64,000 nt of DNA from Nostoc sp. 'Peltigera membranacea cyanobiont' N6 (GCF_002949735.1 NZ_CP026681.1:7718501-7782500), one strand, 5' to 3'. Positions 33,809 through 42,678 are shown, counted from the first letter of the stretch. Translations and numbers: made by a program. The notes: generated by a model not told the origin, from the sequence alone.

Positions 33809-36382
33809 ATGTTTGACAATCCTGAACTTCGCATCGATTCCTCTCTCGCCCAATTGAATAATGCATCAAGCTCTCTAGATAATAATTCGCTAAATTATTT
33901 ACAACCCGATGGGAAAGGATTTGGTTCACAGAAACTTTTGAGCTTGGCAGGTGAGACTCTCATCCACGCATGGCAGAACCAAACTAACCCAACCCTAGCC
34001 ATAGTTTATGCTGCTGGGAGTATTTTTAAGAGTAACTTTGCTGCTAATGCTCACATTGCCTTTGGAGAAGCCTTTAATGTTAACAAAGCAGAAGCATTAG
34101 GTGCTGATATCTTGAGTGGAAATTACGGTGTCTTGCCAAATGTGCAATTTCTCTCTAATGCTGAGATGAATGGTGCTTTGGGTGCATATGCTAAAAGTAA
34201 CAACACGATTTACCTTAACAGTGTTTTTCTGACGCAGAATTCAGCTAACCCAACTGCTATAGGCAAAGTTCTCGTTGAAGAGTCAGGACACTTCCTAGAT
34301 GTTTACGCTAGTCCTGTTGACTCCCCCGGCGATGAAGGTGAGATGTTAGCGGATTTGATTTCAGGCGATCAACTAAGCGCAAATCAGATTACTAGGATTC
34401 GTGTTGAAGACGATTCAGCAACCATTGTTGTTAATAGCCAACAAATAGCGATCGAGCAAGCAAGAATAGATGGTTATTTTTGGGGTGAAACTTTAATAGG
34501 TACTAACTCAAATGATGAAATTTACGGCAATGGTGGAGATGACAGAATTGAAGGTAGGAATGGCGATGACAAGATTTGGGGGGGTTCTGGTAACGACAAA
34601 CTGTGGGGAGAAAATGGCAGCGATCGCATAATTGGAGATGAAGGAGATGATGAGGTAAACGGCGGTGGAAATGATGATTATCTATGGGGTAGTCAGGGTA
34701 ATGACAAGCTCTGGGGAGAAGATGGTAATGATGAACTACGTGGTGATGATGGCAATGATGAATTGAGGGGAGGTAATAACAATGACAAACTGTGGGGTGG
34801 TAATGGTAACGACAAACTTTGGGGAGAGAACGACAACGACGAATTGTATGGAGAAAGTGGCAATGATGAATTAAATGGTGGTAACAATGATGACAGAATT
34901 TGGGGCGGTTCTGGTAACGACAAACTTTGGGGAGAAAATGGTAGCGATCGCCTCATTGGAGATGAAGGAGATGATGAGGTAAACGGCGGTGGAAATGATG
35001 ATTATCTATGGGGTAGTCAGGGTAATGACAAACTGTGGGGAGAGGATGGTAATGATGAACTACGTGGTGATGATGGCAATGATGAATTGAGGGGAGGCGG
35101 TAATAATGACAAACTTTGGGGTGGTAATGGTGATGACAAACTTTGGGGAGAGAACGACAACGATGAACTATATGGAGAAAGTGGCAATGATGAATTAAAT
35201 GGTGGTAGAAACGATGACAAGATTTTTGGCGGATCGGGGAACGACAGACTTTGGGGTGAAAGTGGCAATGATGCGCTGTATGGTGACGATGGCGATGATA
35301 TTTTAGATGGCTATGGCAATGGCGATAATGAAAGGGATCTTTTAGCAGGTTGGGCAGGCAAAGATCGATTTATTCTCGGTAACTCTGACAATGTTTACTA
35401 CACAAGAAATGGACGCAATGATTTTGCTGAAATCTTGTCTTTCAATCGAGATGAAGACACTATTCAGTTGAAAAGTTTATCTAATAATGTCAGCAACGGT
35501 AGTAAAGCTTATGGCTATCGTTTAGTTACTGTCGGTTCTGATACTGAGATTCGTGTAGATATCAATGATGACTTGATTGCAATTCTCAGAGGTGTAACAG
35601 GTATCAGTTTGACAGGTAAGGGCTTTGCGTTTGAAGGTAATTCTCCCCAAGAAATCGTTAAGCAGTTGTACCGTGACGTTTTTGGACGTGAAGCTGATCC
35701 TGGTGGCTTGCAAATATCAAGCAATCAACTTGCCTCTGGAGTCATGACTTATGAACAAATCCGACAGGCTTATGCCTATAGTCCTGAAGGAAAAGATAAG
35801 ATTAACCAAATTTATCAAGATGTGCTTTGGAGAGCAGCAGATCAGGGTGGACTAGATTACTACAGAAACAACCTAGCAACAGGTACTACACTAGCTCAAA
35901 TACGCTCAAGTATTGCCAGTAGTCAAGAAGCTAAAAAGTTTTGGACGATTCAATACTATAACAATACTAATCTTGATGGGGATGCTGTTTTCGCTAAAAG
36001 TGTAGATTATAACAACAGTAACTTCTCTCAAAATTGGGGTAGTGGCTCTCCAAATAATGCCGTCAATCGAGACAATTTTTCTGCCAGAGCAACAACCAAA
36101 CGATACTTTGAAGCCGGGAATCATCAAATACAAACTACCTCTGATGATGGTGTTAGAGTTTGGATCAATAATCAACTAGTTATTGATAAATGGATAGATC
36201 AAGCATCAAGTAGTAATTATGGCTACTTCAATACTACTGGTGGCACTTTTGATGTCACTATTGATTACTATGAACGTACTGGTGATGCTAATCTAAGTTT
36301 TTATACTTACACTAAAGTTGACGGTTCAATCGGAGATAAATATCGTGAACTAGGAGGGGCTTCGAGCAATTACTGCAAATGA
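33809..36382 (+). CDS. RTX calcium-binding protein with DUF4214 and PA14 domains
   Basis: 857 residues from the ATG at 33809. Order: an N-terminal region (1-230) with LVEESGHFLD, a degenerate metallopeptidase-like helix seen in such cyanobacterial proteins; RTX nonapeptides (about 233-515; GNDKLWGENGSDRL style, calcium-binding beta-roll); a spacer; DUF4214 (about 612-707; VKQLYRDVFGREADPGGL); PA14 (about 710-838; TTSDDGVRVWINNQLVIDKW). It ends in an LGFP-like start (GDKYRELGGASS) and stops abruptly. Probably exported by a type I system to the cell surface. The following frame may be its lost C-terminus. Confidence 0.88.
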   Translation: MFDNPELRIDSSLAQLNNASSSLDNNSLNYLQPDGKGFGSQKLLSLAGETLIHAWQNQTNPTLAIVYAAGSIFKSNFAANAHIAFGEAFNVNKAEALGADILSGNYGVLPNVQFLSNAEMNGALGAYAKSNNTIYLNSVFLTQNSANPTAIGKVLVEESGHFLDVYASPVDSPGDEGEMLADLISGDQLSANQITRIRVEDDSATIVVNSQQIAIEQARIDGYFWGETLIGTNSNDEIYGNGGDDRIEGRNGDDKIWGGSGNDKLWGENGSDRIIGDEGDDEVNGGGNDDYLWGSQGNDKLWGEDGNDELRGDDGNDELRGGNNNDKLWGGNGNDKLWGENDNDELYGESGNDELNGGNNDDRIWGGSGNDKLWGENGSDRLIGDEGDDEVNGGGNDDYLWGSQGNDKLWGEDGNDELRGDDGNDELRGGGNNDKLWGGNGDDKLWGENDNDELYGESGNDELNGGRNDDKIFGGSGNDRLWGESGNDALYGDDGDDILDGYGNGDNERDLLAGWAGKDRFILGNSDNVYYTRNGRNDFAEILSFNRDEDTIQLKSLSNNVSNGSKAYGYRLVTVGSDTEIRVDINDDLIAILRGVTGISLTGKGFAFEGNSPQEIVKQLYRDVFGREADPGGLQISSNQLASGVMTYEQIRQAYAYSPEGKDKINQIYQDVLWRAADQGGLDYYRNNLATGTTLAQIRSSIASSQEAKKFWTIQYYNNTNLDGDAVFAKSVDYNNSNFSQNWGSGSPNNAVNRDNFSARATTKRYFEAGNHQIQTTSDDGVRVWINNQLVIDKWIDQASSSNYGYFNTTGGTFDVTIDYYERTGDANLSFYTYTKVDGSIGDKYRELGGASSNYCK
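34568..35215 (+). repeat. 324-bp tandem duplication in the RTX region
   Basis: Bases 34568-34891 and 34892-35215 are two near-identical copies, each 324 bp, i.e. 108 codons or twelve 9-residue calcium-binding units. Only scattered silent or conservative changes separate them, so the duplication is recent. Confidence 0.88.
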
Positions 36383-36410
36383 TCCAGTTTCTTTTGGTGG
36401 AGAGAAGTTC

Positions 36411-36785
36411 TTGCCTGGGATTATGATTAGAACACAAGGAAAAGGGGGAATTTCTTGGGAAACGGCATCAACTATTGACTTGTTGAGTGCATACGTGGGT
36501 GCTACTTTAGCTAGTAAAAATACGGCTAAGTTAATAACGGCTCTGATAGATGATGCTAGTAAAGTGGCTTTACTCATAGATAATCATAAAGAGTCAGTTG
36601 TCAAATCAACAAATGAAAAAGTAGTTATCTCTGTTGATGATTTTCAAAATAATCCTAAGCGTGTAGCATTAGAAGTTGCCAGAAAGGGTTTAGGATTACT
36701 ATTGGCTCCTTTGAAAATCAGTGATTTTTTGACCGACGAAAGTCTGAAATTAATCAAGCAGTTTATTCGCCAAGTAGCTAAGTAG
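36411..36785 (+). CDS. Hypothetical ORF, possible detached C-terminus of the RTX protein
   Basis: 124 residues from a TTG (or 120 from the ATG at 36423). The frame is open back to 36354, reading GLRAITANDPVSFGGEKFLP before the assumed start, which looks like coding sequence. It overlaps the RTX gene end in another frame. Removing one G from the GGGG run at 36356-36359 would join the two frames. The sequence (TASTIDLLSAYVGATLASKN...) is helical with no recognised family. Either a small separate gene or the end of a frameshifted RTX protein. Confidence 0.5.
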   Translation: MPGIMIRTQGKGGISWETASTIDLLSAYVGATLASKNTAKLITALIDDASKVALLIDNHKESVVKSTNEKVVISVDDFQNNPKRVALEVARKGLGLLLAPLKISDFLTDESLKLIKQFIRQVAK

Positions 36786-36799
36786 AAAGCTTAGTAATG

Positions 36800-36915
36800 A
36801 AGTGCGATCGCCTTTGTAACTAAGCAGAGGGCGATCGCTTTTCTCTTGTTGCTTTTGTAACTACCCAGAGTGCGATCGCTTTTTTATTGTGAATGATAGA
36901 GAGCGATCGCTTTGT
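36800..36915. repeat. HIP1-bearing tandem repeats
   Basis: Four GCGATCGC sites within 116 bp. They are embedded in related units of the type GCGATCGC followed by CTTTTGTAACTACCCAGAGT. More copies lie at 37630-37730 and 38365-38395. Confidence 0.8.
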
Positions 36916-36917
36916 TA

Positions 36918-37307
36918 TCACTCCAACAAATTAAATCCTTTGTCGGCTCTCAACTTTCTGTCAAATGTTGCTGTTGTCGTACAACCAGATTGTTGAGCGA
37001 TCGCCCCAATCAAGTAGTCAGAAAAATCTGCGCTTCCCTGCTTAAAACGCTGCAATGCTTGATAAACTACAGAGGGATTTTCTAACTCAAAAACTGCACA
37101 TTGCAACATCATCTCTATAGTCTTACTGATTTCTAGCCTACTAAATTCATAAGGCTTACCGCGCAAAACCCAAACTAATTCACACAGAACTATATTCGCA
37201 ACAAAACACGGCTCTCCCCCTTCGATAATCTCAACAGCTTGCTCCCATTGTTGCTCATCATCTTTTGTCAGGTAGCGCACTAAAATATTCGTATCAACTC
37301 CAATCAC
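36918..37307 (-). CDS. vapC: PIN-domain ribonuclease toxin (VapC type)
   Basis: 129 residues. The acidic PIN site is complete: Asp5 (IGVDTNILVRYL), Glu43 (LCELVWVL), Asp94/Asp97 (SADFSDYLIG) and Asp116 (ATFDRKL). VapC toxins cleave RNA, commonly initiator tRNA or rRNA. The AbrB-type antitoxin gene lies just upstream and overlaps it by 14 bp, so expression is coupled. The pair looks intact. Confidence 0.9.
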   Translation of the reverse strand: MIGVDTNILVRYLTKDDEQQWEQAVEIIEGGEPCFVANIVLCELVWVLRGKPYEFSRLEISKTIEMMLQCAVFELENPSVVYQALQRFKQGSADFSDYLIGAIAQQSGCTTTATFDRKLRADKGFNLLE

Positions 37308-37539
37308 TTGAACCTTCTCTAATTGCTGTTTCCATTTCCTCTAAAGTTGCGCTTTTCATCCCTGGACGATATAAGCTCCCTGATAAGCTTTGAACAGGGA
37401 TATTCAAGGGAATAAGTGTAACTATCCCATTTTCATCAATCACAAAATCAACCTTGCTACCTGTGTCTAAATTGAGGTAATCTCTAATTTCTTTAGGGAT
37501 AGTTACTTGTCCTTTTGTTGTGATGGTTGCACTAGCCAT
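37294..37539 (-). CDS. vapB: AbrB/MazE-type antitoxin
   Basis: 81 residues. The N-terminal swapped-hairpin DNA-binding motif is clear (ITTKGQVTIPKEIRDYLNLD, residues 6-25, then GSKVDFVIDENG). The C-terminal tail (KSATLEEMETAIREGSSDWS) would wrap the toxin. It overlaps the start of the PIN toxin gene and probably represses its own promoter. Confidence 0.9.
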   Translation of the reverse strand: MASATITTKGQVTIPKEIRDYLNLDTGSKVDFVIDENGIVTLIPLNIPVQSLSGSLYRPGMKSATLEEMETAIREGSSDWS

Positions 37540-37619
37540 TACTCAAAATCCTTACTTTTACTCCTTACTTAATTATACAGTCGATTGTCAATCAAGCGTC
37601 TACGCTTTTTTGAGGTTGT

Positions 37620-37735
37620 GGATGAAAGAGCGATCGCCTTTGTAACTACCCAGAGTGCGATGTCTAACGACAAGCCGCTACGCGTCTACGCTTTTTTATT
37701 GTTGCTTTTGTGACTAAGCAGAGTGCGATCGCAAT
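37620..37735. repeat. HIP1-bearing repeats, second cluster
   Basis: Two copies of the GCGATCGC-CTTTGTAACTACCCAGAGTGCGAT unit split by a CTAACGACAAGCCGCTACGCGTCTACGC stretch. A third copy lies at 38365-38395, after the RelE remnant. Confidence 0.75.
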
Positions 37736-37807
37736 TTCTTACTTGAGTTAGCAAGACTTCAATAACCATCATTTTATAATAGAGTCAACCAGCATAAAGC
37801 GGAATTT

Positions 37808-38005
37808 ATGAATGCCAAACAGAAAATAATTGAAGAGATAGAAAATGTACCAGAAGAAATTATATATGAGGTTCTGGACTTTTTACTTTTTTTGAAAGCC
37901 AAAGAAGATAAAGAAGATTTAGAAGATGCAAAAGCTGCATTAAGAGAAGCACAAGAGGTTGGTACGATTTCCTTAGGTGAACTCAAAAGGGAATTAGGTT
38001 TGTGA
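37808..38005 (+). CDS. Antitoxin-like protein (DUF2281 type)
   Basis: 65 residues. It starts KQKIIEEIENVPEEIIYEVLDFLLFLKAKE, the usual DUF2281 helix pattern, and ends ISLGELKRELGL. Its stop overlaps the GTG start of the RelE-like frame, the standard antitoxin-toxin order. The toxin is frameshifted, so this partner is probably unopposed. Confidence 0.75.
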   Translation: MNAKQKIIEEIENVPEEIIYEVLDFLLFLKAKEDKEDLEDAKAALREAQEVGTISLGELKRELGL

Positions 38006-38261
38006 GTTACGAAGTAGAAATTGCTCCGGCTGCAAAAAGACAGATAAAAAATTACCCTATGATGTTCAACAAAAAATAGTTGCTAAATTGGAAGAACTTG
38101 CTTTTGAGCCTCGTCCTGATGGTGTGAAAAAATTAGAAGGTTCTGATAATTTATATAGAGTCAGATTGGGAAAATATCGAATTATTTACGAAATACAAGA
38201 TGGTTTCTTATTAGTCACAGTGGTCAAAGTAAAGCATCGTAGTGATGTTTATAGATTGTGA
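38002..38261 (+). pseudogene. RelE/ParE-type toxin, frameshifted
   Basis: Frame one (38002-38079) reads SYEVEIAPAAKRQIKNYPMM and stops. From 38052 another frame reads LPYDVQQKIVAKLEEL, then GVKKLEGSDNLYRVRLGKYR and KVKHRSDVYRL to a stop at 38261. Adding one A to the AAAAAA run at 38046-38051 restores a normal 86-residue RelE with RQIKKLPYDVQQK at the junction. The rest is uncorrupted, so the break is recent, or is a sequencing error in a homopolymer. Confidence 0.9.
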
Positions 38262-38528
38262 ACAGCTAAAAATCGGGAGCATCCCAAATGTGCAAAAATG
38301 CCTTACCGCTTTCGCATTCTCATACACGATGCAACTGCGTTGGCGCAGCCCGCCACAGGTATCGCCTTTGTAACTACCCAGAGTGCGATCGCTTTAACCA
38401 GACTAAGCTGCGTTGCTCCTAGATTTACAGACACCAGATACTGGTAGAGTCGATGCCCGGTATTATCCGGGGCATCTCTCTGTTAAATCTGGGCGTGCGA
38501 CTTTCACCGCACCCAGCTTCCGATGTTC

Positions 38529-40211
38529 TCAGCTTGCGCTTTTGCTCATGTGTTTGTAATCGTGGCAACTCTCATGAATTGTTTCAAGATTATTTTTCTT
38601 CCAGTTGGCATGATTTCCGTCGATGTGATGCAGGTGAACCCGTTCTTCATCGATGAACTTTAAGCCGCAGGAAGCACATCTATGGTTTTGCTTCATAAGA
38701 GCTTTTGAGGTTTCGCCATCGTAGAGCTTGCTTTTGCGTTCGCTCCAGTAGGCTATATCTCCGTCGTAAGGTGATTTAGTTCCTTTGACAGAAACGTGTT
38801 TGTTTTCGGAGTAGGAAACTGTTGGGAACGCTTTGTCTAGTAATTTCTTGCTAGAGTGGCGTGTTTGTTTTGCTTCCTTGTTAAATACCGTGTAGGCTCT
38901 TGTTTCGATGTGGTATAACGAGTTTCTAGACCCGTCCATCTTGCAGAACTTATGGTAGTTTCTCCACCCTCTAACTACCGGGGCTAATTTCTCAGCCTTT
39001 GTGGTAGCACCATAATTCGAGTTGTTGACGATGTGTTTTACTTTCTTATGGAATGCTTTGAAGTTATCCACTGAGGGGTTACATCTAAACTTTCCGTTTT
39101 TCTGGACTTTAAAGTGCCAGCCGAGGAAATCAAACCCATCTGTCGCGGCGGTAACTTTGGTTTTCTTTTGGCTTACAGCACTTCCGGCGGCTATGAGGTA
39201 CATTCTCAAAGTTGAAAGCTATTGATAGTCCAGGGGTAAGAGGAAAACTGTATTGCATAATAGCCGGAAGCGCTGTACATTCATTCCGCGTTTGCGGAGG
39301 AACTCGCTGATTCTTTCAAGTATCTCTGTTTCATCATCTTCGGGTCGGAGTATAATAACCATGTCATCCGTGTATCGGATTGATGGTTCGGCAATTTTTT
39401 CTGCCGATGTTTTAGGTGTAATCCTTCTACCCTCTCTATATTGAGCGTGGTATCTGTGTATACTCTCAATCCCGTTGAGTGCAATATTTGCTAGTAATGG
39501 GCTAACTACTCCCCCTTGTGGGGTTCCCTGTTCGGGGAATTCTGGATTTACCCCTGCCTTGAGGCATCGGAAAATACCGAGTTTTAAGCCTTTTGGGGCA
39601 ATGAGTTCGTCCATTATTACTGAGTGGTTGATCCTGTCGAAGCACTTTTCAATATCGAGTTCAATTACTCGTTTTTCTATTCCGTTGCTGTTGGAGCGTA
39701 GGTTATCGAAAATGTACTTTTGTGCATCATGGGCGGAGCGCCCAGTTCTGAACCCGTAGCTCCTAGCGTGGAAAGTGGCTTCGTGTGCTGGTTCAAGTGC
39801 GTATTTTGCGAGGCATTGCCAAGCTCTATCCGCGATGGTAGGTATTTTTAGCATTCTGGTAGTCCCGTCCTTTTTAGGGATAGGGATTTCCCTTAGTCCT
39901 TGATGCTTCCAATTTCCACTGTTCATTTTCAGTAGTTCTTCAAGATTGAAGCGTTCTTCAAATGAGAGGGATTTTTTGCCATCAATACCAGCCGTCTTTT
40001 TACCAGCGTTTAGCTGAGATACTTGTCTTATTGCAAGAAATCGAGCCGAGGTAGATTTAAGAATAAGCTTTTGGAGTAACCGCGCTTTCCGCTTGTCTCC
40101 AACAAGAACCGCTTTAAATACGCGCTTTTGAAGGCGGAAAAGATTTCGGCGGAATTTCTTCCACGGTAGGGCTTTCCAAGATTCACTAGTTTTATAACTG
40201 TGTCTAATCAT
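38529..40211 (-). pseudogene. Group II intron reverse transcriptase/maturase with HNH endonuclease, MITE-interrupted
   Basis: Two frames in the same register: 40211-39219 (reverse transcriptase) and 39209-38529 (maturase and HNH). The first has an RT core (TADRAWQ-type IPTIADRAWQCLAKYALEP, VIELDIEKCFDRINH, GTPQGGVVSPLLAN, IRYTDDMVII); note YTDD instead of the usual YADD. The second has the domain X block (DGFDFLGWHF, VVRGWRNYHKFC) and an HNH nuclease (CASCGLKFIDEERVHLHHIDGN, NLETIHESCHDYKH; first string at 20 or fewer per motif). Removing 102 bp of MITE restores a 526-residue protein reading RGMNVSQKKTKV across the junction. Confidence 0.92.
39174..39277. mobile_element. TA-flanked MITE, copy 1 (inside reverse transcriptase gene)
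   Basis: Inverted ends TACAGCACTTCCGGC (39174-39188) and GCCGGAAGCGCTGTA (39263-39277) match at 14 of 15 positions. The TA at each end is a target duplication: removing 102 bp rejoins the maturase frame exactly. No ORF of its own. TA target choice points to an IS630/Tc1-type transposase acting in trans. Confidence 0.88.
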
Positions 40212-40821
40212 TTTCTCTTCTAGAGTTTGTATTTTCTGAACACCTCAGACCAATTACGGTCTGTCCTACCCGAATTGTGGGAATTCCTCCGCTCGTCTGG
40301 GCTACTTGGGGAACGAAAAGCCCCTAGACCCACAACTCGTTTTTATTCGTTCCCTCGGAGAGATTGATTATTCCGTTAGATGTAGCCAATTCGGCTGCTG
40401 GATTCCCTGGACTCTTGCCGTTACGGCGAGTATGTTCGGCGGGAGTGAACTCCAGCGAGGTCAGGGATTTTGCGTTGCGCCCTGCCTTCCAATAAGTCGC
40501 TTTTCTAGGCTCTGTTTCATCATAGGAACTCCCTGTTAGCGCCAGTGTCAACCCGCAACGGTCGTCTGATTGCGCCCTGTTCCCAGCTTCACTCTACAAG
40601 AACCGAGCTTGTTCGGTGTGGGCAGATAAGGAGTCAATTCTGAGTCTGAATGGTAGGGCTTTCACCTACATCTGACCGAGAGTTCAGCCTTTTGATGACA
40701 GTAATCTGCTGTCGGGCTGGATTAGTTATTTACGGACTGATTACCGTTATTCGCTAATCAACGAATCGCACATCCGCTTTGACTATACCTCCGTATTCAT
40801 GGAAAACATATTGACCAGATT

Positions 40822-41430
40822 CTAAACCAGTGGCATACAGCACTTACGGCAGCTATGAGGTACATCCTCAAATCTGAAAGCTTTGATAGGAGAGGGCAAG
40901 GAGAAAAACTGTATTGCATAATAGCCGGAAGTGCTGTATTCCTCTAGCCAGTTGTGAAAACTTGAAGCGACGAGTTTTCTCTTGCCGTCATCGTGCCACA
41001 TCTGAATAATTTGTCCAACTTTGCCACCTTTAGCAGGAGCTAAGTCTAGACAATCGTGATTGCCAGCACCGTCATAGGTTAGTGGTATCCATAACGGACT
41101 CCACCAATCTGTACCAATTCCTATTCCTGGTTCTGGCTGACTTTCACAACCATCGAAATTACCTCCATCTAGAAGTTCCTTCCAAACTTGCCATTCATCT
41201 TGAATACGTTCAAGAGATAGAAATTCTCGTCCATTAATCAGCCCATAATCGTAGCCTGATTGTCCATTATGGATACGGTAAGAACTCTTGACATCATTAG
41301 GAAACTGTATCAGCAGAGCGTCTTCTACTGCCTTTATCTGACTTTCTGATGCTCCAGGGTTCAATGTATCAAGAACTTGTGGAGCATTAGCTTTGAGCCA
41401 GAATTCTATTCTTGTCCAAATTTCCTGCAT
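40822..41430 (-). CDS. SMI1/KNR4-family protein, C-terminus replaced by MITE
   Basis: 202 residues as it stands. Residues 1-165 follow the SMI1/KNR4 fold: ASESQIKAVEDALLIQFPND, SYRIHNGQSGYDYGLINGR, WWSPLWIPLTYDGAGNHDCL and DLAPAKGGKVGQIIQMWHDD. In bacteria many members are immunity proteins to secreted or contact toxins. The last 37 residues (STSGYYAIQFF...) come from the MITE. Without the element the frame would continue EEYATGLESGQYVFHEYGG and reach the group II intron start. Probably impaired, though the core domain remains. Confidence 0.85.
   Translation of the reverse strand: MQEIWTRIEFWLKANAPQVLDTLNPGASESQIKAVEDALLIQFPNDVKSSYRIHNGQSGYDYGLINGREFLSLERIQDEWQVWKELLDGGNFDGCESQPEPGIGIGTDWWSPLWIPLTYDGAGNHDCLDLAPAKGGKVGQIIQMWHDDGKRKLVASSFHNWLEEYSTSGYYAIQFFSLPSPIKAFRFEDVPHSCRKCCMPLV
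40836..40938. mobile_element. TA-flanked MITE, copy 2 (inside SMI1/KNR4 gene)
   Basis: 103 bp, same element and orientation as the copy at 39174 (shared TATGAGGTACAT near one end, ACTGTATTGCATAATAGCC near the other). Ends TACAGCACTTACGGC and GCCGGAAGTGCTGTA. Removing 101 bp with one TA kept restores the host reading frame. Confidence 0.88.
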
Positions 41431-41640
41431 ACTTGTAGCTGCCTTGAATATAAATATTTTCCCTTATGGTTGGTTTACAGATGAGTGGTTAGATCGACGA
41501 TTGGCGATGTTGCGAAGTTTGGATGACAGCGATCGCTAAATTTAGGTTTTTGCAATACAAATATACTATTAAGTTTAGACTTGAGAAAATTTGAGGATTG
41601 AAATTGTAGATGTTATTACAGAATAAAAGCGGTTGTAATT

Positions 41641-42678
41641 ATGAACACCCAAATAACACCCCAATTACCAATTCCCCCACACTTTAACCCTGAAGAAGTG
41701 GGCAAAGTCTGGCGCGTACCTTACCAAGAACGTGCCGCCGAAGCTGAAATCTGGGCAAAACAACACGACATCAAACCTGCATCTTTAGATAAAACCAGCA
41801 TTTGCTTACTATTAATTGATGTCCAGAACACATTCTGCATCCCCGGATTTGAATTATTTGTAGGTGGAAAATCCGGTAATGCGGCGGTGGATGATAACGT
41901 CAGGTTATGTGAGTTTATTTATCGTAACTTGGGAGTAATTACAAAAATTGTACCTACTCTAGATACCCACACAGCAACGCAAATTTTCCATCCGATCTTT
42001 TGGGTGAACGCTGCGGGAGAACATCCCACTCCAGCCGCGACTAGCATTACCCCAGCAGATATTGAACAAGGTATTTGGAAAGTTAACCCAGCAGTTGCTA
42101 ACAGTGTTACTAATGGGGATTATGAATTATTAGAAAAACACGCTTACCATTACCTTAAAAAACTTAGTCAAGATGGGAAATATCCCCTCACTGTTTGGCC
42201 TTATCATTCTATGTTGGGTGGTATTGGTCATGCTTTAGTTCCATCGGTAGAAGAAGCGATATTTTTCCACGGCATTGCGCGTCAGAGTCAAACGCAATTT
42301 GAAATCAAAGGTGAAAATCCTTTAACCGAAAACTACTCCATCTTACGTCCAGAGGTGTTAGAAGATTTTGAACAACGTCCACTTGCTCAAAAGAACACGC
42401 GCCTGATTAAACAACTTTTAGAATATGATGCAGTAATTATTGGCGGTCAAGCTAAAAGTCATTGCGTTGCTTGGACAATTGACGATTTATTAACAGAAAT
42501 TAAACAGGTAGATACCACCCTTGCTCAAAAAATCTATCTGTTAGAAGATTCCACTTCCCCCGTTGTTGTCCCTGGTGTTGTGGACTACACAGAACAGGCA
42601 GAAGCAGCATTTAAAAGGTTTGCAGAGGCAGGAATGCACATCGTTAAATCTAGCGAAAATATAGCATTCTTTTTTTAA
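41641..42678 (+). CDS. Isochorismatase-fold cysteine hydrolase (nicotinamidase-like)
   Basis: 345 residues, longer than plain nicotinamidases (about 210). The catalytic pieces are visible: the Asp in CLLLIDVQNTFC, a metal-site-like TLDTHTATQIFHP, and the nucleophile Cys in IIGGQAKSHCVAW with the preceding cis-peptide region. The extra N-terminal 50 residues and a central insertion are unusual. The substrate could be nicotinamide or another amide; not decidable from sequence. It stands alone, 210 bp from the SMI1 gene. Confidence 0.82.
   Translation: MNTQITPQLPIPPHFNPEEVGKVWRVPYQERAAEAEIWAKQHDIKPASLDKTSICLLLIDVQNTFCIPGFELFVGGKSGNAAVDDNVRLCEFIYRNLGVITKIVPTLDTHTATQIFHPIFWVNAAGEHPTPAATSITPADIEQGIWKVNPAVANSVTNGDYELLEKHAYHYLKKLSQDGKYPLTVWPYHSMLGGIGHALVPSVEEAIFFHGIARQSQTQFEIKGENPLTENYSILRPEVLEDFEQRPLAQKNTRLIKQLLEYDAVIIGGQAKSHCVAWTIDDLLTEIKQVDTTLAQKIYLLEDSTSPVVVPGVVDYTEQAEAAFKRFAEAGMHIVKSSENIAFFF

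Larger units (their letters stand above)
38444..40771 (-). mobile_element. Group II intron, complete ends, 2328 bp
   Basis: On the minus strand the element starts with GTGCGATTCGTTGATTAGCG at 40771, the conserved 5' start of this intron class, followed by structured RNA sequence to about 40212. Near the 3' end are domain V (AGCTGGGTGCGGTGAAAGTCGCACGCCCAG spans about 38478-38509; it carries the AGC triad and the GAAA tetraloop) and domain VI (GAGATGCCCCGG paired with CCGGGCATCGACTC). The bulged A lies seven bases from the predicted terminal AC at 38444. Inside is a reverse transcriptase gene cut by a MITE. Confidence 0.88.

Noticed and set aside
34693..35268. Minus-strand Ser/Pro/Leu-rich frames inside the RTX gene
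   Set aside because: Mirror image of the RTX repeats on the coding strand.
41480..41540. Short plus-strand stretch reading DEWLDRRLAMLRSLDDSD
   Set aside because: Protein-like but under 25 codons, no start or family; too little to call a remnant.
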